The notes under the pieces: model-generated
Told to the model about the DNA's origin: nothing
The model's database searches: none
Seen by the model: only the letters and a program-made list of their open reading frames with translations
Shown: positions 18,522 through 29,217 of the stretch, piece by piece
Layout of the letters: each line of letters opens with the position of its first letter
How positions within the stretch are numbered: the stretch's first letter is position 1
From: Pelargonium cotyledonis
Lineage: Eukaryota > Streptophyta > Magnoliopsida > Geraniales > Geraniaceae
DNA: 29,329 nucleotides
NCBI GenBank assembly: GCA_036897625.1
Contig: JAYMTA010000415.1
Span: 1-29,329, forward strand
Reading direction: 5' to 3'
Made by a program: the position numbers and the translations under genes

Positions 18522-21500
18522 TCACTTGGATGCAAAAATGGCTTCCAAATCTTTGTACAGCCATCTTTTTGATTTGGACTTCATATCAGAAGATGACTTC
18601 AAGTTCAAAGAGCTCCCACTCCTTCCATTTCCTCCCCAAACACTACTGCTGCTTGATGGATCTTGAGGTCCTTCACTTCCTTCTTTACTCATGCTAGCCT
18701 TTGCCATGTCCCTTATTTGCTTCAACCATCTCTCTGTTGCACCTGAGCTTCTCCTGCTCCCCGAGCTCCCGTACCTCTCCACAGACGAGCTTCTTCGATC
18801 TCCACTCTCTCTGTTGCTCTGGAGATTCACTGGCAGCTTGCTCTCCATGGTTTTGCTCAATCTTTCTGGTACGAGGTATAAAAGGATTCCAATTGCAGCT
18901 ACTTTGATTCCAAGAAAGAAAGACCTGTCAGCAGGCTCAAGGCGCTTCGTTTGTCTGTACAAAGCATACCATTCGTTGATCATCTGAGGCAAGAATCCGA
19001 GCAAGAAGAGAGCAATCATCAAGATTCCAACTCTGGCCTCGCCTTTGAGAAACAAACAAGTGGCAAATAAGCCTACTTCACATGATATGGAGATGATCTC
19101 AATGAGCTGGACCTTTTTCTTGATAAAAGGCTTCTTGAGAACCAGAAAGAAGAGCTGAAATGAGGTTATGCACAGCATTGTGATTGTTGGAGCTGTAGAG
19201 GACCAAGTGTGCATATAGGCTCCTGCCACGATCCCTAGAGTCGCGCGCTTGGCGGATTCAAGGAAGGTGTAGTATATTCTAAGTATTCCAAATAGCTTCT
19301 GGATAAATGGTGCTTCTGCATCTTCAGTTTCGTCCTCAGAGACAACGATTCGATCCCCACTTATGATGGGATTGCTTCCAGAAATCTGTGTGAGCATGTA
19401 CTTAGGAGGGCCTCTCAGGTCTTCAAATAGAGGGCCAAATATGATTAGATAAAGAGAGCTTGTTTGGTTCTTCCATGTCCACTGGCCTCTTTTACCAGGA
19501 CCTAAAGTTACTCTCACAGTGTCTTGATACCAATGAAACTTTTGGCCTTCTTGATGGACTTCCTTGTACTGAAGTAGCTTCCCAAATGTAATGCCAAGTG
19601 TGAGGAACAACAGCAAGGCTAGCAGTACAAAAGCCGCGTAACCAAGAAATAGAATGCCAACTATAATCCCCGACGCTGCTCCTCCTACAATCACAAAACA
19701 AAATCAGTCATTTTGTTACGGGTTCTTATCATTCGGATGAACAAGAAAGTAACATAGTAAAGGAATGTGCAAGTTACCTCTAATTAGAGAGGCAGAAGCT
19801 AGGCAGATACAAGGCTGTGCAAGAATGATAAGAAAGATCTCAAATCTTTGGAATGTGAGTGTTCCATGGTGTCTCTTCTTTTCAGCATTTTTCTTCCTAA
19901 ATTTTAGAATGAATAGAGCTAAAGCATGCATCAGCACCAAACTGCCAGCAATAACAGCTAACCAGAACATGCTTCTTTCAAAATCCCTCCATCTGCAAAG
20001 AAAATATCATAATGTTATAAAATTAGAGTACTCAATGGCAAGAAAATAGTTCATGTTACAAACTTACCCATTTGAATCTTTTGGATCTAATACGAACTCA
20101 GCTTCCGGTTGCATAGTTTGGCTCTGCTGTCATGCACTCTATATATGATTAGGCTTATCCAGTTGATACTAATACGAAGCAGAAACAAACTAAAAGATAG
20201 TGAAGTGTCTGACCTCAAAAAACAATCCATACTCTACTGCAGTAAGTGGTGACCCATAGGGTATAGCAGTCTCAATCAAATTCTCTTGTGCTGGTTTCAT
20301 AGAGTTCAAAATGTGTATATCATGAATTTGAGACATGTAAGTTGAGCCATTCGGCTGCGCGTGACTGCATTCCCATGGGAGATGGAAGTATGGTATGCTC
20401 CATTGTAAAGCTCTCGTAAATTCGTAGTACTCATCCGGTAATGTAACTGCTAACCATCGAGACAGCGCAAAAATTTGAATGTAGAAAGCAATTCTCTGCA
20501 TATTATCATGTAAAATCCAATAACTACCAGCTACAGAAAGACCAAAGGTTTGAGATGGATTGAATTAGTAAGGTATCATACAAAAAGATTCCTTGCAGGA
20601 TCTGTCATAAGCAATGTTGATCCTGAAAAGGCTCCAACAGATTGGAGGCTTGCAGTTGAAACAGTGAGCATCCCAGCAGCAAAAGATGTCACCAAAAAAG
20701 AAGTAGTTGCAAAGGTAGAGACCACAAAAGCTATTGTTGGCACAGAATCTACAAAAAAATTGTAATACAATACATCAGAAAGGTTTAGGCATCATACAAT
20801 ATTCATGAAAATAACTAGTCATCAGATACTTACAGTGCCTCACGTGTAGCGCGTTGGATGCTAGGTTCTTGTTGCCAGCCACATCCATGGTCACATTTTC
20901 AGGAACACTGACAGATATGAATTCATCGTCTGGTCGGATAGCTATAGTGTATACACTTGCAGTTAATTCACTAAAGCTGGAAATATGAAGAGTTTGTGTA
21001 AGAATTGAGCTAATTTCACTTGTATCCGCCGGACTTAATTCTAGGACACGTATAGTTGCATACCTCTGCAAACGCCCTCCTGAGATTGAAAAGTAAGACG
21101 AGTTGAAGCCAAATACAGGCTTTGTGAACCTAACAACTATTGGTATGGTATGTTCTTTGGTCCTCATATTAGCTGTAGTACTTAACCTTGAATTCGGTCT
21201 TTGAGAATCTGTATCCATAATAATGCCAAGAAGAAACAACTCTCAGAAAAAATACAAAAGCTTCCTATCAGTTTCAAAACCTTAGCATCTTGAAGAGACA
21301 GGGCCACATAGGAAACAGCTAAATATCATTTCGAAATCAGAAAAAATTGCTTCTAAACTATGTTAAACAATGTAGTTTGTACCATATAGAAAAGTGAGAG
21401 GAGCAATGGGAGAAACTGGAGTCCCATGTCTGCTTATAATAAATCTGGAATCGAGGCTTACAGTGATTATGACAGTGCTGGCTACATTTGTAACCTGAAA

Positions 21501-23360
21501 GGAGAGAATACAAATGAGGCTGCAATCACAGAATTTAAGGATATATTCGGTTTACGAATCAACTAACCAGAAAGCCAAATCTGTGGTTCCCAAGGGTCTT
21601 CCTGCCAGTAGGAAGAAGAGAGCCCTCGCTTACACTGAGAGAGCTAAGAACCTCAGCCGACGAATTGAGAACAGGTTGTGAGAAGCTTACATACACCTTT
21701 AAGTCACTATAATCATTAGTTGCTTGCACAGTTCTTATTGCATTGTTAAGGTGAATTAGCTTTTCAGGAATACCGATCCTCAGGTTCGAATACACACTTC
21801 TCCTATCTGTGAAACAAAGCTAGTATAAGTGACAACTTTTGCAAAGAGATGAGTACACATTCAATAAGAGTCATGATAAAACATATAGAACATCTACCTG
21901 AAAGAGTACAGAAACACTCGAGTATTTTTTAGTTTTGACAGAATCTCAAAGCAAAACTCGAATAGATCTGACACTAGTTGATTACAGTAACATAATGATA
22001 TCAACACGACTAAGACTAGTATCAAGAGTATCATAACATTCTGGAATAACCAAGTTTCATGTATAACATCAATGTAATGATGGACTACACTCACCAAAAT
22101 GCACATAGAAACTAGAATTTTCTGTTCTTGTAAAGCTGTTTCCGGCAGAGTCAGTACAGAAGTTCTTATCCATCACTAGAATCACCCGCCCATACGTAAC
22201 TGTGGATGATAAACCCAAAAGAAGAGAATATTTGAGGTTTGGCTGAAGAATTTGAAGCGAAGATGGTACAACTTGGCCAGCACCATAAACCAGCAGCTGC
22301 AAAGAGATATGTAATCCATTAACATTTGGCTCTTTTAAAGGGTCAGCATAACATCACTTTTCACAAAACTTTCACAAATGCTTTAAACAAGATGTGGTAT
22401 CTTGTTCTTCTTTATAACCACCAAGATTATACTTCAATGGAGATTCAAGATTTGCCTTTTTTACTAGTAGGCTCTCATTAAACTACAATGATGATAAATT
22501 TCTATTAGACACATACTCACGTTGCAGGCGTTCGCAGAAGAACATCTGAACCCTCCTCCACCGATACAAGGCTCACTGAAAGAAACATCCACTGAAAACT
22601 GCAGAGAATTTGTGAAAGATATTGGGGATGTTACATATGCTGTGGGAGGAACCGTATCTGCAATAATTTGTTTAAGGCCTATCAGAAACTTATTTAGAAT
22701 GGGTTTATTGCAAATCCATCCAATTTGATTGCAATCAATGCACATTGATCATAGTAGCATACTTCAACTAGACAAAAATAAGTGTAAGAAAGGATTGAGA
22801 CTGGTTTCTTTACCAACAGTCCAGTTATAGCTAGAACAGCCAACTCCATAAGACCCCTCGGCGCAGACCTCAAATGTATGATTTCCATCTCGCAAGCCCG
22901 TGTATGAAACTTTCCTATCTTCACAATCTGAAGGAAAGCCGCCATCCAGCTGCAAGAACGCTATGGCATTGTAGAATCAAACTACCAATTAATTGGACAA
23001 TCTACACAATCTATAGTATTTTAGGATCCAAGTACATAAGAAATGGAAAAATTACAGCCTCACAGAACATAATATGAGTTCATGTCAGAGAAGGAGCTAA
23101 AAGGGCACGAAAACCCGACAAAAACAAAACTTGAGAGCTCCACAAACCTTGCAGGTGAGGCTGCAGTTGGTGCAAGCAGTAACAACATTCCCAGCCACCA
23201 AGACATCAAACACAAATGTGACTGAACTGAGGATTGAGAATGCAAGAGGAGCCTTGAAGAAGCTGATAGAGAGCAATGGAGCAGCAGAGTGAGCTGTGAA
23301 GCAGAAAAGTGAAAATGCCCAACAAAACAAGACCACCCATGTATGCTCCTTGAACCTCAT
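18522..23360 (-). CDS. Large membrane protein: secreted Ig-like ectodomain plus multi-pass TRP-like domain
   Basis: Thirteen exons (23360-23148, 22949-22814, 22657-22521, 22296-22095, 21806-21568, 21494-21383, 21208-21064, 20976-20834, 20748-20582, 20495-20214, 20123-20068, 19992-19778, 19684-18522) give 1069 aa. Residues 1-26 form a clear signal peptide (MRFKEHTWVVLFCWAFSLFC). Residues of about 40-443 look like three or four beta-rich domains; phrases such as DGNHTFEVCAEG, NWTVDTVPPTAYVTSP and VPENVTMDVAGNKN are typical of Ig-like domains best known in bacterial surface proteins. Cysteines and N-x-S/T sites suit a luminal or extracellular location. From about 445 there are some eight to ten membrane segments, including LVLKKPFIKKKVQLIEI, reminiscent of fungal TRP-like/Flc channels. 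A Ser-rich cytosolic tail (about 960-1069) follows. Channel function is inference. An in-frame ATG at 23510 would add 50 aa and hide the signal peptide. Confidence 0.88.
20977..21063 (-). other. 87-bp stop-free, frame-keeping intron in the large membrane-protein gene
   Basis: GT-AG borders (GTATGC donor, TTTCCAG acceptor) delimit an intron of exactly 29 codons with no stop. Retention would insert 29 residues in the Ig-like domain between GGRLQ and FSELT. The spliced product gives a continuous Ig-like strand pattern, so splicing is taken as the main form. Confidence 0.7.
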
Positions 23361-23916
23361 TTGATGACTATGTTTGGAAAAGAAGTTACCAACAAAAAGG
23401 AAGCATATTGGAGGAAAAAAATGAAAGCAAGACAGTGAATGAGAATCAGAAGATGGGTTAAGTGGTTGAGAGAGAGTCCAAAGAAAGAGATGGAAAAATT
23501 CTCTGTCCATTTCTGAACTCTAGTGTTCCCTGTTTCTAATAAATTGTCTTAAAATGAATTATCCATGAATGAAGACAGGGACAAGAGAGAAACAATACAG
23601 ATTTGATGATGTACAGACATTTTCATGTGCATTTGCATGGACAGAAACCAAGCTGGCTCTGATATTGATTTCTTTCCTGTTACATATAGGATAGATATTG
23701 TACTAATGAGAGCCATGTTTCATATTTCTCATCTGTAAACAAGAGGTCCACGAGATTTTGTTTGCTTAATAGTCGATCATCATCAAGGTCAAGTCCTTGT
23801 CATATATATGCTTATAATTTTGTGGACAGCATTTTAAATTAAGATCAGGATGCAAATGGAGATCAGTTTTGTTAGATTTCAATCATTAATAAAAATTATG
23901 TCCCAAGCTCAAACAT
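23361..23916. other. Upstream region of the large membrane-protein gene
   Basis: Promoter and 5' leader on the minus strand; no other gene is seen. The segment 23361-23510 stays open in the frame of the large protein, so translation might begin at 23510 if the leader extends that far. Confidence 0.45.
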
Positions 23917-23989
23917 GTTGCTGTGGTGTAGTGGTTATCACGTTAGTCTTACACACTAAAGGTCTCCAGTTCGATCCTGGGCAGCAACA
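23917..23989 (+). tRNA. tRNA-Val (anticodon UAC)
   Basis: A 73-nt cloverleaf. The acceptor stem GTTGCTG/CAGCAAC pairs perfectly (23917-23923 with 23982-23988), with discriminator A. The anticodon stem TTAGT/ACTAA encloses loop CTTACAC, giving anticodon TAC at 23950-23952. The T arm TCCAG-TTCGATC-CTGGG has one wobble pair. The D arm TGGTGTAGTGGTTATCAC is the usual form in plant tRNA-Val and supplies the A box; the T arm supplies the B box. There is no intron and no encoded CCA, as is normal for nuclear tRNA genes. It reads valine codon GUA. Confidence 0.96.
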
Positions 23990-24000
23990 ATAAAGAAACA

Positions 24001-24008
24001 TTTTTTTT
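24001..24008 (+). terminator. Pol III terminator of the tRNA-Val gene
   Basis: A run of eight T residues begins 12 nt after the tRNA, the standard RNA polymerase III stop signal. A CAA triplet a few bases before the tRNA (about 23910) fits the usual plant pol III start. Confidence 0.75.
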
Positions 24009-24044
24009 CTCTCTTTACTCAAAACCATCAGTTAGTTTTGGTAG

Positions 24045-24240
24045 TTGACAGCAAAATGGATTCGCCCGTCAAGTACCCGAAACCCGGCCTGTTTTTTTGG
24101 CGGGTATTATGAAATTTTCGAGTCAGTGGCACCCGCAAAAAACAATGCATTTTATGTCTCAAACCGACTCTACAATCTTATAGGGCGGGTTAGAGTAGGT
24201 TCATCAACCCGACCCGACCTGGAATTTTGCCACCTCTGCT
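24045..24240. mobile_element. Possible relic of a hAT-type non-autonomous element
   Basis: Read on the minus strand from 24240, the sequence begins CAGAGGTGGCAAAATTCCAG and continues into GGGTCGGGTTGATG, the typical end of plant hAT miniature elements (CAG-GGTGGCAAA). The other side (about 24048) reads GACAGCAAAATGG followed by ACCCG-rich DNA, a weaker match. No 8-bp target duplication is visible. The 82-aa frame here is a by-product. Confidence 0.35.
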
Positions 24241-24519
24241 CCCTTCCCTACTTGTCTGTCTTATCTTTGGCTTTGGCTATATCCTCTTATTAACTGTATT
24301 ATCGTGGTTGATAATGTTCAAAAATGGTAAAAGCTTAGAAAAAAAATGGTCAAAATTCAAATTATAGTATTTTGTGACAGTGATTTCTATTCCTTAATAA
24401 TCTAAATTAAGGTTTAGAGAAGGAACATCCGGTTCATCAAATTTTCTCCTCTCTGGAAAACAGAACATCAAATTTCTTTTATCAACAAAACCTAAAAAAG
24501 AAAGAAGAAAAAAACAGAC
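24241..24519 (+). other. Promoter region of the receptor kinase gene
   Basis: AT-rich DNA upstream of the CRK leader; no gene is seen and no clear TATA box can be fixed. Confidence 0.4.
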
Positions 24520-24663
24520 ATGTCTGCGGATGCAACATTAGAGCTACGTATCAAGAAGAAACATTTGACAGCAGAGATTGTAGGGTTCAATCTCCGCCGC
24601 CGCAGAAAGAGGGAGGGGGCTAGGAGGATGCACCTCCGCCGCCGTCGATTTGCTCTGTTTTGA
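24520..24663 (+). CDS. Candidate upstream ORF, Arg-rich, 47 aa, before the CRK gene
   Basis: An ATG at 24520 opens a 47-codon frame that ends at TGA 24661-24663, 78 nt before the receptor kinase start. The peptide begins MSADATLELR and its second half is dominated by arginine (RRRRKREGARR and RRRR clusters), produced by CGCCGC repeats. If it lies on the CRK transcript it would probably limit translation of the kinase. It could also be a chance frame in a GC-rich leader. No family is recognised. Confidence 0.35.
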   Translation: MSADATLELRIKKKHLTAEIVGFNLRRRRKREGARRMHLRRRRFALF

Positions 24664-24741
24664 ATAGTAGCCAATTCCTCTGTTTTTGCTCTTGTTTTCA
24701 TCTTCCGATTCAACGGAAAATTTAAGCCGGATTGGGTTTCA

Positions 24742-27248
24742 ATGCTATTAGCCAACCCAATTCGTCAAAATCTGTTATGGGTGTACCTCAAATTGTCCGT
24801 ATTCTTCTTCTCCGCCTCGTTCTCCGGCGACGCTCCGGTACATATGTCAGGACTTTACTGCGACCACCGTAAAAGCATAGAACCAGACAGCTTCAAGGCG
24901 AATTTCGCTCGCGTCGTGAACGCCATCTACCCGGCGATCGGCAAGGTCCGTCAAGGGTCCTACTCCGTTACCTCTTCCGGCACGCCGGTGTACGGATTAG
25001 CTCAATGCTACGACGATGTCATGGGTGTCCATTGCCAGAATTGTTTCTTCAAGGCCAAGTCGCTGATCACCGATTGCCTCCCCTACCTCCCCGGCCGGAT
25101 CTACCTCGACGGCTGCTTCTTCCGGTACGATCACTACGACTTTTACGATGAAGCCGTCGACGCCAAGACTGATTTCGTTGACTGCTCCACCACCCAGGTC
25201 GACAACAGCTCTCTGGCCTCGTTCAGGCAAAGGATCGAACGGTTGGTGGGCAAAGTGGCGGAGGAGGCTTGGGACCGAGATGGGTTCGCTTTTGATTCTG
25301 ATATTGATGGTAATGTGAGTGTTTATGTTTTGGCACAGTGCTGGAAGTCTATTACCATGGAGGGTTGTAAACAGTGCTTGTCGGAGGCGGCGACAATGGT
25401 GAAAACTTGCCCACCTGGGATTGTGGGCAGGGCCATGTTGGCTGGTTGCTTTCTCAGATATTCCAATCATAATTCTTTCAATGTAGAACATTCTTTGCAA
25501 GATCGTAACGATCGCGATTCTCAATCCTGTAAGATTTGTGGTTAATCTTTTAGTTTCTTGATTCCCTAATTTTGGTTTCTCAATCCAGTGTTGTTCTCTT
25601 GCAGGGTTCTCTCCATTGTGTCTAACAATGAGCTTATCAGTACTTGCTTTTGCCATTGTTGTCTCCTCCAGTGGATGTTTTGTGTACAAGAGACTGTTGG
25701 CAAGGAGGAGAGGAGGTACTTGATGTTTTGTATTAGTAAACATGACTAGCATGAATTTCCATTTTGATGCAGTATCTTTACGTGTGTTAGAGTATAAAAC
25801 TAATATTGAGCATTCAACTATTAGCTTAAGCTTTTAGTTGAGACGATTATTTACAACATGGTTTGTTTATTGCATTTGTGGCAGGCGGCAAGTTAATGTG
25901 CTCGTCTTCACATATGACTAATTTGAATTTCAATTACGAAATTCTTGAGAAGGCTACGGATTGTTTCAATGAATCAAACAAGTTAGGCCAAGGGGGAGCT
26001 GGTTCTGTGTTCAAGGGGGTTCTCCCCGATGGAAGGACTGTCGCGGTTAAGAAGTTGTTCTTCAATACACGGCAATGGGCTGATGAGTTCTTCAATGAGG
26101 TGAACTTGATCAAGGGAATTAAGCACAAGAACCTTGTCAGGCTCTTGGGTTGTAGCATTGAAGGACCGGAAAGCCTTCTGGTTTATGAATATGTACCGAA
26201 TAGAAGCCTTGATCAGATCATTTTCAGTAAGAAATGATTTAATGCTCTTCTGCTGCTGCTTCTGTTGAGTGTGCAATATGAATAAGTTGAATGACAATGC
26301 TAAAACTCTTTTGTTGACAAATGTAGTTAAGGACACAATCCACATTCTCAGCTGGAAGCAGCGCTTTGAAATAGTGTTGGGAACGGCTGAGGGCCTTGCG
26401 TATCTTCATGGCGAATCTGGTGTCAAAATTATCCATAGAGACATTAAGACCAGCAACATTCTCCTAGATCAGAGTTTTAATCCCAAGATAGCTGATTTTG
26501 GACTCGCGCGGTCTGTTGATCCCAGTAAATCTCATCTTAGCACTGGAATTGCTGGGACACTGTAAGTCCAAATCTTTCTACCTTTAACTTTGATTTTATT
26601 GAATTAGGAGGAGAGGTATCAATTGGTGCTAATGAAACAAACTGAAAACATTGCTGCAGGGGATATTTGGCTCCGGAGTATCTTGTCCGAGGACAACTAA
26701 CTGAGAAGGCAGATGTTTATGCTTTTGGTGTATTGGTTATTGAGGTTGTTTGTGGTAGAAAAAACAATGCTTTCTCGGGCTCGGACTCAGTTTTGCATGA
26801 TGTCAGTTTCGTAATCCCTTACTTCTGAATCGTTGCAACAGTTTCTTATATGATTATTGAGACCTATCTTTCTTGTATTGTTTCATAGGTATGGAAGCGT
26901 TTCAAATCAAACAGGCTTCCCGATTCTGTTGATCCCGGCCTAAGAGGTAGATTTCCCCCGCAAGAGGCATCAAATGTACTTCAAATCGGTCTGTTGTGCA
27001 CTCAAAGTTCTACCGGATTGAGACCATCCATGTCTGAAGTAGTTAAGATGCTAAAGGATAAAGAGTGTGTGATTCCTTCACCACACCAACCTCCATTCCT
27101 TAATGCAAGTGTCCTTAGCCCAGATGATACTGCTACTTCAGTTACTGATGTGGAGTGTGTGCCCTTAAACCCATCTGGAGCAGGACCAGCTGCACCGTCT
27201 ACCTCGGGCTGTTCCACTCCATGTACTGAAGCACCTCAGCAAAGATAG
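24742..27248 (+). CDS. Cysteine-rich receptor-like protein kinase (DUF26/Gnk2 type, CRK42/46-like)
   Basis: Six exons (24742-25528, 25605-25715, 25885-26226, 26327-26561, 26660-26801, 26889-27248) join to 658 aa. A signal peptide (about 1-29) precedes two Gnk2 ectodomains, each with the C-x8-C-x2-C motif (C89/C98/C101 and C200/C209/C212). One membrane segment (about 265-289) with a basic stop-transfer (KRLLARRRG) follows. The kinase has the Gly loop [11 protein letters not shown] (334-344), ATP lysine K355, HRD catalytic loop (450-452, an RD kinase), DFG (470-472) and [21 protein letters not shown]. All catalytic residues are present, so an active Ser/Thr kinase at the plasma membrane is expected. 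The tail with SPHQPPF resembles the CRK42/CRK46 group. Exon 1 is GC-richer than its surroundings. Upstream there is an Arg-rich uORF. Confidence 0.95.
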
Positions 27249-28758
27249 TATCAACTCATTATCACATGATCACCAAGTCATTTGCACACTAATGTTGTCT
27301 CAGGAACAAGTCATTGGACTCTCGGGTTTACGCTTGGATACTGAGGAAACACGGTGCTGTTTGCGAAAAGGAATCCATGGGGGACGGGAACAGCCATGGG
27401 GCATGACTACAACTTCAGGACTGTACAAAGATCAGAGATCTCCTATAAGTTTGTAGTTGCTAAAAAAAGATAAAGATTAGGATGGGATAGGAGATTAAAC
27501 TGAGGCATGTGAAGAGAGGGTGGTTATTTGTATCATATTGATTGAGTTACAAAGGGGATTTTTTTGTTTCCAGTAATGGTAGAAGGGTTAGATTGAAGTA
27601 GATGCTCTTGTTTGTATCAATTTCTAGAAAATTTAAGTAACAGCTTTACACCGTTTTACCACTTCAGACTAATCCTCGTTCGAGGGTAACCGTTTTACCA
27701 ACTCATCCCTCTCTCCGGTCTTTTTCTTTTCTTTTCTTTTTTTCTGACTTTTCTTTACAGTTGCATATGTAAAGTATACTTGATTCTCAAGGAACCCAAG
27801 AATTTCCTTTCCACTGACATAAATACAAGAAAAGAAAAAATTGCTGTCAATCAACACTTGTTATTTTTAGTAAAAGGCAAAAAAAAAAAAGGGAAGGAGA
27901 AAGAAAAGGACAGTTCAGTTGGATGCTGAAGAAAGTTAAAGTCAATGAATCTTACTATAATTATATACTTGTGTAATTTGTTGTAATAAACTTAAACAGT
28001 AATAACAGAAGGTAATTAAAAATAAAATAAAAACGAAAACGAGGAAGTGTTGGCCTGTTGTTATGGTAAAACGGCATAAAGGTGTCAGCCGCGAGTGTGC
28101 GGATCCACTCATGTACACCATGGTATAAACCGGAAAAAGAAAACGAGGGAATATTTGTTTATGATGTAATATTTAGGGTTGACAGTTTCTAAGACGCTTC
28201 CTTGGCCAGTCTTTGAATATGTTATCATGCCAATGACATACATTTTCTTGTTTTTATTGTAAAATGCAAAATAATACAGTAACAGAAAAACCATTTTCAA
28301 CATTTCCATAGTTTATATCATTATATTATAAACAAAGAAACAACCTATCATTTTGAATATATTGAATCCAGTTTGTCATCCTCCTCTTGTTCCTAAAATG
28401 ATAATCAAAATGTGTTCGTAAAACCGATTTAAGTTCACGATTATTTTGAGATCCATACGAGATTCAGAAATTCAAATGATATATATAGAGTTGAAACTTT
28501 AACACAAAAATCTATAGTTAAAAATTACATATGACATATTTGTAAACATGAGAGATTCAAAATCGTCTATGTGACATCAGAGTTTTTCTAGAAATATTTT
28601 GGAACTGGAAGTCCGAAAATGGCAACAAGACGGGAAATTCCAAAACATGTTAAATGATGATCACTAAATTTATCCTAACAAAAAATACGTAAAGCCGAAA
28701 AAGGGAAATTAAGAAATAATAAAATTGTTTAATCTCATCTGTAATCAATTTTGGAAAA
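27249..28758. other. 3' UTR of the receptor kinase and gene-free DNA
   Basis: About 350 bp past the CRK stop look like 3' UTR. After that there is AT-rich DNA without a gene. Small features are a 12-bp hairpin CCTCG-TT-CGAGG (27674-27685) between two copies of ACCGTTTTACCA (27650 and 27689), a C/T-rich run at about 27715-27745, and an A-rich run near 27880. None suggests a gene. Confidence 0.5.
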
Positions 28759-28882
28759 TTGGTTATAAAAGGAAGGGGTAATTACAGTTTCCTATCTTAT
28801 GGTACACATTCTTTTCAGTTTCATACCCTAAAGTATGCACATCCAGTATTATCAGTTAAATTTAACGGAAAAGTTATTATTT

Positions 28883-28905
28883 GGTCATGTGCTGGGCACA
28901 TGACC
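28883..28905. repeat. Perfect 9-bp stem inverted repeat with 5-nt loop
   Basis: GGTCATGTG (28883-28891), loop CTGGG, then CACATGACC (28897-28905). It lies between a TTTAACGGAAAAGTTA patch and the tandem repeats downstream, in DNA that looks like the outer part of a repetitive element. Confidence 0.7.
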
Positions 28906-28969
28906 ATTAAATTTTTTTTGAAAACCCAAAAATGCCCTTACTTTAACTCTTATTCTTCTTCAAGCTAAC

Positions 28970-29029
28970 CTCGCCGGAAAGTTCACAAACTCGCCGGAAA
29001 GTTCATGAACTCGCCGGAAATCACAAATC
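28970..29029. repeat. Three tandem 20-bp units
   Basis: The unit CTCGCCGGAAAGTTCACAAA repeats at 28970 and 28990 (the second ends TGAA), and a third starts at 29010 with the same CTCGCCGGAAA then diverges. This leads directly into the 60-bp repeat array. Confidence 0.8.
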
Positions 29030-29040
29030 CAAAAATCACA

Positions 29041-29217
29041 AATCCAAAACCCAAAAACCACAAATCCAAAAACCCATCTCATATCTTCACAAAAACCATA
29101 AATCCAAAACCCAAAAACCACAAATCCAAAAACCCATCTCAGATCTTCACAAAAATCACAAATCCAAATATTCAAAAACCACAAATCCATCTCAGATTTT
29201 CACAAAAGCCACAAATC
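29041..29217. repeat. Tandem 60-bp repeat array, about three units
   Basis: 29041-29100 and 29101-29160 match at 57 of 60 positions. A third unit (29161 to about 29217) is shorter and more diverged. Inside each unit AAATCCAAAA/CCACAAATCC sub-repeats of roughly 20-25 bp are visible. The plus strand is open through the array and would encode a repeated NPKPKNHKSKNPS-like peptide, but there is no evidence that it is a gene. Confidence 0.85.

Noticed and set aside
24997..25752. 251-aa open frame on the minus strand across CRK exon 1
   Set aside because: It is antisense to a gene with intact Gnk2 domains, has no family features, and runs through the CRK intron; it is a by-product of the GC-rich coding exon.
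28960..29190. Repetitive Trp/Phe/Cys-rich minus-strand frame
   Set aside because: It is the complement of the 60-bp tandem array; the peptide periodicity is only that of the DNA repeat.
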